The notes below the pieces were generated by a model. It was not told the DNA's origin. It worked only from the letters and a program-made list of their open reading frames with translations, and did no database searches. A program made the translations under genes and the position numbers. DNA of 64,000 nt from Caprimulgus europaeus (lineage: Eukaryota > Chordata > Aves > Caprimulgiformes > Caprimulgidae), in contig OU015540.1 of NCBI GenBank assembly GCA_907165065.1, positions 1,720,001-1,784,000 of the forward strand, read 5' to 3'. Position 1 is the first letter of the stretch. Each line of letters opens with the position of its first letter. Shown piece after piece: positions 56,671-64,000 of this stretch.

Positions 56671-58506
56671 CAGGGGATGGGGTGTGGGCAGGGGGTGCTG
56701 CATCACCCATCCTCGCTGCCGGTGAGGCCGGGCAGGGTGTCTGCAGATGGAGGTTGTTCCCTCTGCTCCCGCTCCCCCAGGGATCAGGCTTTCCTGGTGT
56801 TTCCAGACTCAGTGGAAATCTGGGGGTGCCAAGCCCTGCTGCAGAGCACGCTGCGTGCGGAGCTGCCTGGGTTTAAAAGCCAGCTTTGTGCATTTCTCTG
56901 TAACCCTAAGCCTTGCTCTAGAAATGAGTGCACACTGACAGCCGTCCCCTGTCTGGGATTTTTCTCCTCCTCCTGCTGAGGTTCCAGCCAGAAGCTGCAT
57001 TTGCAGAGGAGGAGATGATGCAAACCCAGCTGCAAGCGGGCTGAAGGCCCTTAGCTCCAAGAGAAAAATCCCCCTTTTCCAGCAAAACATCCCCTGACTG
57101 CTGGAGCTGGCAGTGTCACCACAGTCTGCTCTCCTTGTCCCTTGATTGAAGTTGGGGCTGAGTGCTGGGATGGCTGAGCACAATCTTCCTCTGTGCGCCC
57201 CAACACCCCTGCAGTGCTCCCAGCTTGAGGTTTCCCACCCATCTCCAGTGACAGGGTTAGTGCTGGGGCTCCCTCTGCTTCCATGGTGCTCTTTATCTTT
57301 GGGGGAAAAAATAATAATAAAAGCTAAAAGGCAACTTTAATAGTGTAATATTAGAGAGGGCTGGAAGAGAAGTGTTAGAAGGAAAGAGCTCCTGCCTGGA
57401 GCCAAGGCTCCCAAGCACGGATCCACAGCTGCCATCAGGGGTGCAGGAATGGGGGATGGAAAAAAAAAACCCCAAACCATAAAATTATCATTTTCTGGGC
57501 TTGGCTGATGCATGTCAGTGTGCTGTGCTCAGGCAGGGAAGGATGGGCTTACCCCAAGACTGGCACAGCAGGGACTCTCATTGCCTTTAGGACAGATATT
57601 GGGCTTGGTTAGACCCACCTGAGCTAAGGGCAGTTGTGTAGCTGCTCACAGAGGATGTGACCCTGGTACTTGTCACCGAGTGGGACGATGCACAACAGGC
57701 AGCAAAACGTGGGCGCAGGCTGAAGCCCTGCCCAGAGCCAGTGCCTGTAACGGGCAGAAAACGTTCCAAGCCCGGAGGGGCTTTGCAATAATTTCCACAT
57801 TCTGTAATTTTTCTGAAGAGGGGAAGAGAGGCAAGCCTGAAATCATTACCCACACAGGCAGTCACTGAAATGTTCCTCACTGCGAGCACTGGTGGCTCAC
57901 TGCATTTAACAAGACAATTTTGGCTCTCGGTGCATAAAAGCAAGCAGTGATTAAAGCTCTGGTTTTCAGCATCCATGAGCCAAAGCACAAAAGTCCATTG
58001 CTAGATCCAAGTCTGAGCTTAGTAGCCTGCTCCAACCCAGGGACTGGGCCAAAGTGAAGTGGCTCCACTCAGTATCTGTGGGGTTTGGGGTGCTGGGGAG
58101 CACAGTGGGTGCTGGTCCCCCCATCTCACTGATGAGTGCATGGGGGCATCTCCGGCAGTGGGAACTTGTGCCTGCAGCCCTGGCAGTGAGTTGGGGTGTC
58201 TTGCAGGAGGTGGAAGATGTTGCAGCTCCTTGGGACTGTGAAGGGTGTCTTGGTTGGGGGAAAGGAGCAGGTGCTGAGCTCGAGGGCAGCTTGGGAATGG
58301 GACCAACGAGTGTCTGCTGCCATCATCTCCCTCTGCCTGTGGACCAAGACAGGATTTTTTGGGGGGTCCCTGGGAAGGCAAAATGCCCTGGTGTGTGCAG
58401 GCAAAGCAGGGGGCTTGGCTGGAGGCAGAGCTATCCAACCTGGAGCTGGGGATCCCATTTTGGTCTCCAGGGTGTCTCAGACTGTGCTCACCCTCTTTGG
58501 GACAGT
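56671..58506. other. Downstream stretch, no gene recognised
   Basis: Mixed GC content. A-rich runs at 57305-57325 and 57460-57470. Frames at 58019-58546 have no recognised domain. Nothing else can be supported. Confidence 0.5.
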
Positions 58507-58862
58507 GATCAGTGAAATTGTTTAGAAGCTCCCTTGCAGCCTTCAAAGACTTGAAGGGATCTTAGAAACAGGAGGGAGAGTGACTTTTTGCATGTGTAGA
58601 TAGTGATGGGACAAGGGGAAATGGTTTTAAACTGAGAGGGGAGATTTAGGTGACATATTAGGAGGAAATTTTTCACCCAGAGGGTGTTGAGGCACTGGCC
58701 CAGGTTGCCCAGAGAAGCTGTGGATGCCCAATCCCTGGAGGCATTCAAGGCCAGGTTGGATGGGGCCCTGGGCAGCCTGGTCGAGTGGTTGCCAACCCTG
58801 TCCACAGCAGGGGGGTGGAACTGGATGATCTTCCAACCCAAAGCAATCTGTGATCCTATGAA
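58507..58862 (+). mobile_element. CR1 LINE 3' fragment, older subfamily
   Basis: Sense-oriented. It includes GGGACAAGGGGAAATGG, GGCATTCAAGGCCAGGTTGG and the terminal CTGTGATCCTATGA. It belongs to the common avian CR1 type rather than the young local subfamily. Confidence 0.92.
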
Positions 58863-61800
58863 ACTGGAAGGAGCTGTTCCCTGGTGAGAGGCCATCAGGG
58901 TACCACGCTCGCCCCAGGGTGCAATGAGCAGAGCTGATGAAAGCCCCCTTTTGTGCTGTGCTGTGTCCCACCCTGCTCAGAAACGCTGCCCTGGGATGAA
59001 CTGGGATCAGCAAGGCCAGACCTCGCAGCATCACTGGGGATGTTGCTGCAACAGCCCCGTTGCTGCTGTCACGCAGCAGACTTGGGGGATACTGCACGGT
59101 GCAGGGCCCCTGTGGTGGCAGAGGATGTGGGGATGCTGCAGGTGCCACCAGAGGTGCTGGAGCTGCTGAGTGTGCAGTGTCACCCAGGCAGGCAGCACCA
59201 GAGGACCTGTGCACAAAATCCACTCCTGATCTGCAGGTTTGCACAGCTCCACCACTCGCCTGCAGCCTGCTCCGGTCCCTGACTGAGGACCTTCTCCAAG
59301 GCTGGCTTTGTGGCTGAGACAGGAGTGTGATGCAAGATTATCTTCTCCAGGAAGTGCTATTTTTGCAGCAAAGCCAAAAGGAGCTGCCTGTGAGTGCCTG
59401 GTGGGACAGTCCCATATGTCCCACATGGTGCTGAGGGTCTCTCCTCACACCAGGCCATGTTTAAGGTGCACAGCATCCTGCAGTGATGGGCAGCCGTGAG
59501 AAACCCAGAGTGTCTGCTGCAGCCCATCCCCTTCTGAGGGTTTTTTTTTACCCTGAGACCCTTGAGGCTGCTGATGAGGCAGGATGCTGCAGTCAGTGGT
59601 ACAGTGTCTTGGTGTGAGTGTCCTGTGAGTGTTGGTGTCACATCATGGCTCTGCATTGGGCTGCTGGCAGTCCCTGAGCCACTGGGAAAGCTGGCATTAG
59701 TGGGATGAGCTCTGCCTGGCTTGGACAGGCAGCTCCAGTGATGCTGGTGGCAGTAGGGGTTGGACATGAATTCAAGCTGAAGAGTGGCTTCTTGCTGGCA
59801 TAAATTAACCTTGTTTGGTTCAGCACAGATGTGTGATTGAGACCAGGTCAAGATCTGGTTCAGATCTTCCTGCTTTGCTTGTTAAGCTCTGTCCTTGAGG
59901 ATGGTGTCAGTTCACCTTTGAGCTAAGATAAATGAGTCTCAGTGTAGCAACACTAAATCTATCCAGCCTAGTGCTTGGCTTTCCCAGGTCTCTCTTCTTG
60001 CTGCAGGACAGGGAGGGCTTCCAAGGAAATACTTGGGACAGAGGCAGTTCTGCATGGACAGCATTCTGCAGAGTCCCCTGTTGCCTTTCCCCTGGAAAAA
60101 GTGCAGGAATTCAGGCACTGAATAAATTCCACAGACATTAACTATGCTAATCAAACAACTGCTGTATGTACTGCTTTCTTCTTCTCCCCAGGCAGGGTCA
60201 AATCAAACCAAAAATAAAATAAAAAAAAAAGGTCCTTGCAGAGAGCTTTTGTTCATAGGAGTGGGCTCCTGGCTCTCCTGGAGTGCGTGGTGCTGAGGGT
60301 GCTGTGTGGCTGCATGTCCCTCAGGTGCCTCTGCTCCAGCTCAGATGCAGTTGAGCAGTTGCTTTGTCTGTCACTGCCCTTCTGGCATCAGCTGGGAGCA
60401 TCACAAGGTGGGCACAAGGCTGCATCCTGTGTCCCCAGGGATGTCCCCACAACACTGGCCATCCTGGCTGGGAGCCCTGTGCCAACCCAGGGTACAGCTG
60501 CCACTGGGACCCACCTGGGAGCTCTGTTGCCTCTCTTGGCTTTGTTTTGGATGAGAAAGAGCATTTCCTGGGCAGCTCTGTCAGCCCTGGTCAGCCTCTG
60601 CTGCTGGTGCACAGGTGGAGATGTGCGTTGGGGTCTGGCAGATGGGCAGCCTTCAGCCAAGTCCTCTGCTGGCTCAGATGGGTTGTGCTTGTTGGATTTG
60701 TTTACTGATCAATAAATACTATAGCCAGTGGGCTGTATTTCATGAACACAGTGCTATGTGTGTGCCTGCTACTATATTTCAAGGGCATAAATAAGACTGG
60801 GGCAACAGCAGAAATTAAAACCAAACAGATATAAATTAGAACAACTCCAATTCAGAATTTCTCAGCACAGGGGAGAAGGAAGAAAGGAAGGAAAGAACAG
60901 CTTGGCTTCAGACAGTGCTCCTGGGCTATGCCTCTCAATCCAGCCATTCTCCTGCCTTTCCCCAAGAGCTGGGTTGGTTGCCCAACCTGATCTGGGGGTA
61001 GTCCATGCTCTGGCTTTGCTCCTGCCCCCAGCTGGGTCGATATTGGCTGCTTCCCACCAGCACGGGCAAGCCACCTGCTTTCCCCCATCCCCTCACACCT
61101 TGGGGACATGCTCCCAGGCTGGCTGCTGCCACCTGCAATTCAAGAGCTGCCTTTGGCACGTCCCACTTGCCATCAGATGGTCCCGGTGGTGCCACACTGG
61201 TGTTTGTTTCTCCAGCCAGGGTATAATCCAGCAGCATGTGCTGCAGTTGCGAGGTTGTTTGTTTTCCTTCACAATGCAATATAGATCTAATTATATGAAA
61301 ACAAACTGCAATAAAGAGAGGGGTTATTCAGTGCAGCCCCCCAAGCGCTCCCTTCTCCCTCCCTCTGGTAGCGGTTAAGCGTTTCCCCGCATCGGTGACG
61401 CAGACGTTCTCCATAAATCAGTGGAGGTAGGAGCACAGAGGCTGTCCTGGCTTTGAAGAGGCGTCAGATCTCTGAACAGAGGCTTCTTGCTGGGTGATCC
61501 TCCAGGGCTGGTTCTCATTTCCTTGTAGGAGGTGGGTCTGGAGCCCATTTTAGTGCGTTTGTTGGGGGGAAGAGGGAGGAAAATAAATGACTGCTTCGTC
61601 AAAAATAAAAAAAAAGCCTTGACACCACAAGCACTGAGCACCATTAACATCCCACTGACACCAGTACTGACCAGGAAGACACACACATTGATTTGGCAGT
61701 AACCGCACACGCCACGGCGGGGCTGAGGCTGAAAGGCTCCCTAAGCGTAACCTGGGCTCACGGCTCGCCTTGCTTTGGGCCTGATCCTGCCCGGGTGCTC

Positions 61801-64000
61801 AGCAGGCCTGACCCCAGCTGGGTTAAACCCACTTTACTTTAGGTATTATTATGGCTTTTGCCCCTCTGGTGTCACTGACAGCTTAGCTGTATGGCCAGAC
61901 CCTACGAGGAGGATGATGGCACCAGGGGCTCTGCTGGAGATGGTGGGGAGCAGCCGGTGGTGGTGAGGCATGTGAGATGGTCATGCTCCCCACCACCTGC
62001 TGCCAGACCTTGCTGGCAGGTACATCTTCTAAGCACCTTTGGAGACTTTTGCAGAATATCAGCTCCTGTTATAGATATTTGCCAGTAATTGTACGTGTGG
62101 CCCCCTGGAAGAGGGGGTGGTGAAGGATGGAGAGAACGTGGGATGCGTGTGGGTCCCTGGATGGGCAGTTGCTGCTCTGCTGGGGGGCTCCTGCAGTGCT
62201 GGGGGGCTCAGCAGAGGTCCCTGGGGTGCCTCAAGGGTCCTCATGGCTGGTGCAGGGGGTGTTGGGACTGGCAGGGACCTGCACTGTGTCTCTGCTGTAG
62301 CGAGAAGTTCTTTGCTGTAGTTGGTGTTGGAAGAGCCTCTGGGTGCACCCAGCCTTTGGCTGCAGTAGCTCCCAGGTGGGTGGGGATGAACAGTGGCCCT
62401 GGGGAAGGGCAGCAGCTGTGGCTGAAGGATTGCAACTTCCCTTTTGTATTTTAATAGAAGAAAAGCTGCTGAGGTGAGGCATCAAGAGACCCCCCAGCTT
62501 CTAGGGGCAAGCTGCAAGGGAGGTCAGTGAGAAGGGAGGTTTCCTGTTCAGCTCTGCCCAGTTTTGACTGTCTTGGAGTAAAGATGTTGGTGCACAATGG
62601 CTACATGGTGGCACAAGCCATCCATCACTGTACCAACCACTCTCCTACCCCTCCTAAATCTCTCCTGTATGTGGCTTAATGGGGAAGGTCTATCAGAGAT
62701 GTGTCCCCACACAAGCTGAAGCTCTGCTTTAGGGCCAGGTTGCCTGAAGAGGAGCATAAGAGGCTTTTCCTGCTAGCCCATCACCTCTGTGGCATCCTTG
62801 GATGTGCCAGACCTCTATGGAGCTGGGCATTAAGGATGGACACTCTTTGGACATGGCCTGGGAGACATTTTCACCTAGGAAGGGCTTGGGTGCTGCCCTG
62901 GGAGAGCATCACCAGCCACAGCCAGGACTGCCACAGTCGCACAGGCAGCCACAGCAGGAAGAAACTCCCTGGGAGAATTGTAAGGAATTTATCTGGCAGG
63001 TTTTTTTAAAGGTAATAGTAACACGAAGATTGAGCTGGAACATTTCTGCCTCACTGAGCTGTTTCCACTGAGGAGCTGGCAGCAGGCAAGCTGCTGAGTG
63101 AGGAGTCGGCGTTGCCATATGGAGCTCTGCTCTGGCTGCTTGCTAAAGAGAAAAAAAATTATCCAGGGCCAGGACTTGGCAGCCCTTCTCCTGAGAGACG
63201 ACTCGTGTGAATAAATGTTACTCATTGGTGTTACTCAGTGCTACAGGATCTGGCCCGCATTCATAAGGAACAACTGCATTTTGGCCTGGGTTCAGCAAAG
63301 CACTCGCGTATGTGCTCAGCACGGAGCACACGAGCGGTCCTGGTGACTCCCCGGGAGAAATTTTGTGCTTAAACACACTCTTTGCTGGATCTACACTTTC
63401 ATCTGACTTGACTTTCGTGCCTTGAATCTCCCTTGGCTTTCCTGGTGGAGGCAGCCTCTGTTCCAGCAAAGCCAGAGCTCCTTCCATGTCTCTGAGTTTA
63501 GCTGAGACAGGAGCTTAGGATTTGCCAGAGAAGGTTGGAATGGGGAGGCTGAGGCAGGCTGGCAGGACTATGTCTTATTTCTATTGTTAAGAGCAGGGAA
63601 AAGGGAGGAAGAAATTCACTGAAATTGGAGGACAGGGCATTTAAGAATGGTAAAGGAAAAAAAAATGCAGCCAAAACCATTTTTGTGTTGTGCACAAATA
63701 GTCCGTGGGAGTTGGTAACCACGAGGTCCTGCAGAATCTGAGCACAGAAGATGAGACAAAGCATGACACGTAGGTAATGAAGTCATCCCCATTGCTCTTA
63801 GGTGGGAGATGCTTTGGAAGGGAATTGGACTTGCAGGCTGGAACTCACAAACCCATCGCTCACATCCCAGCCTGGCTCTCCGCGGGCTCCCTGCTGCCCC
63901 TTTGAAACCTTGGATTTATCCACGAGACACAAGATCTGGGGTGAGATGGGCTCCCACCCCCTTGGCCACGGCTGCTCCTCTGCTTCTGAACTCATCTTCA
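58863..64000. other. Downstream stretch, 5.1 kb, no gene recognised
   Basis: No domain-bearing frame, RNA gene or clear repeat family was found. Simple sequence includes an A-rich run at 60208-60230 and purine-rich sequence at 60868-60900. 61370-61430 (AAGCGTTTCCCCGCATCGG, GTGACGCAGACGTTC) is a small CpG-retaining patch. The end of the window shows no sign of a next gene. Confidence 0.5.

Overview
This is vertebrate nuclear DNA, almost certainly from a bird. The evidence is many CR1 LINE 3' fragments of avian type, a family of short retroviral solo LTRs, GC-rich minisatellite-laden intergenic DNA and a large-intron gene. Nothing bacterial is present: no operons and no dense ORFs. Almost all long open frames are accidental, arising in GC-rich or low-complexity DNA or inside CR1 fragments. 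The GC richness and tandem repeats would suit a microchromosome. That is inference, supported only by the known synteny of the human HS3ST6 region (16p13.3) with chicken chromosome 14.

One protein-coding gene is recognisable: a heparan sulfate glucosamine 3-O-sulfotransferase on the + strand, best matched to HS3ST6. Coding exon 1 (17242-17555) lies in a CpG island (about 16740-17600) and encodes a very short N-terminus, a signal anchor, a Pro/Leu-rich stem and the PAPS-binding loop with the catalytic Glu. Coding exon 2 (49284-49902) encodes the rest of the sulfotransferase domain. The phase-2 intron is 31,728 bp. The exons join in frame to a 310-residue protein with all expected catalytic, PAPS-binding and disulfide residues. 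A short 3' UTR with AATAAA and ATTAAA signals follows.

Layout: 1-16.7 kb is upstream intergenic DNA with CR1 fragments, a 17-bp minisatellite, a striking ~930-bp polypurine minisatellite (10.0-10.95 kb), a 40-bp-period minisatellite (14.7-15.3 kb), several possible conserved noncoding patches, and a solo LTR (15969-16601) next to the CpG island. 17.6-49.3 kb is the intron, with three more full-length LTRs, CR1 pieces, an AT-rich 26-bp minisatellite, pentanucleotide repeats, and CpG-retaining or AT-rich patches that look like candidate enhancers. 50.2-64 kb is downstream DNA with a 32-bp minisatellite, CR1 fragments, a truncated LTR and no recognisable gene.

No RNA gene, CRISPR array or previously undescribed multi-gene system was found. 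The observations most worth checking are the inverted near-identical LTR pair inside the intron, the promoter G-quadruplex motif, the frame-independent polypurine minisatellite, the overlap of an upstream ORF stop with the HS3ST6 start codon, and the candidate regulatory patches. I worked by eye without alignment tools, so boundaries of repeats and fragments are approximate unless stated.
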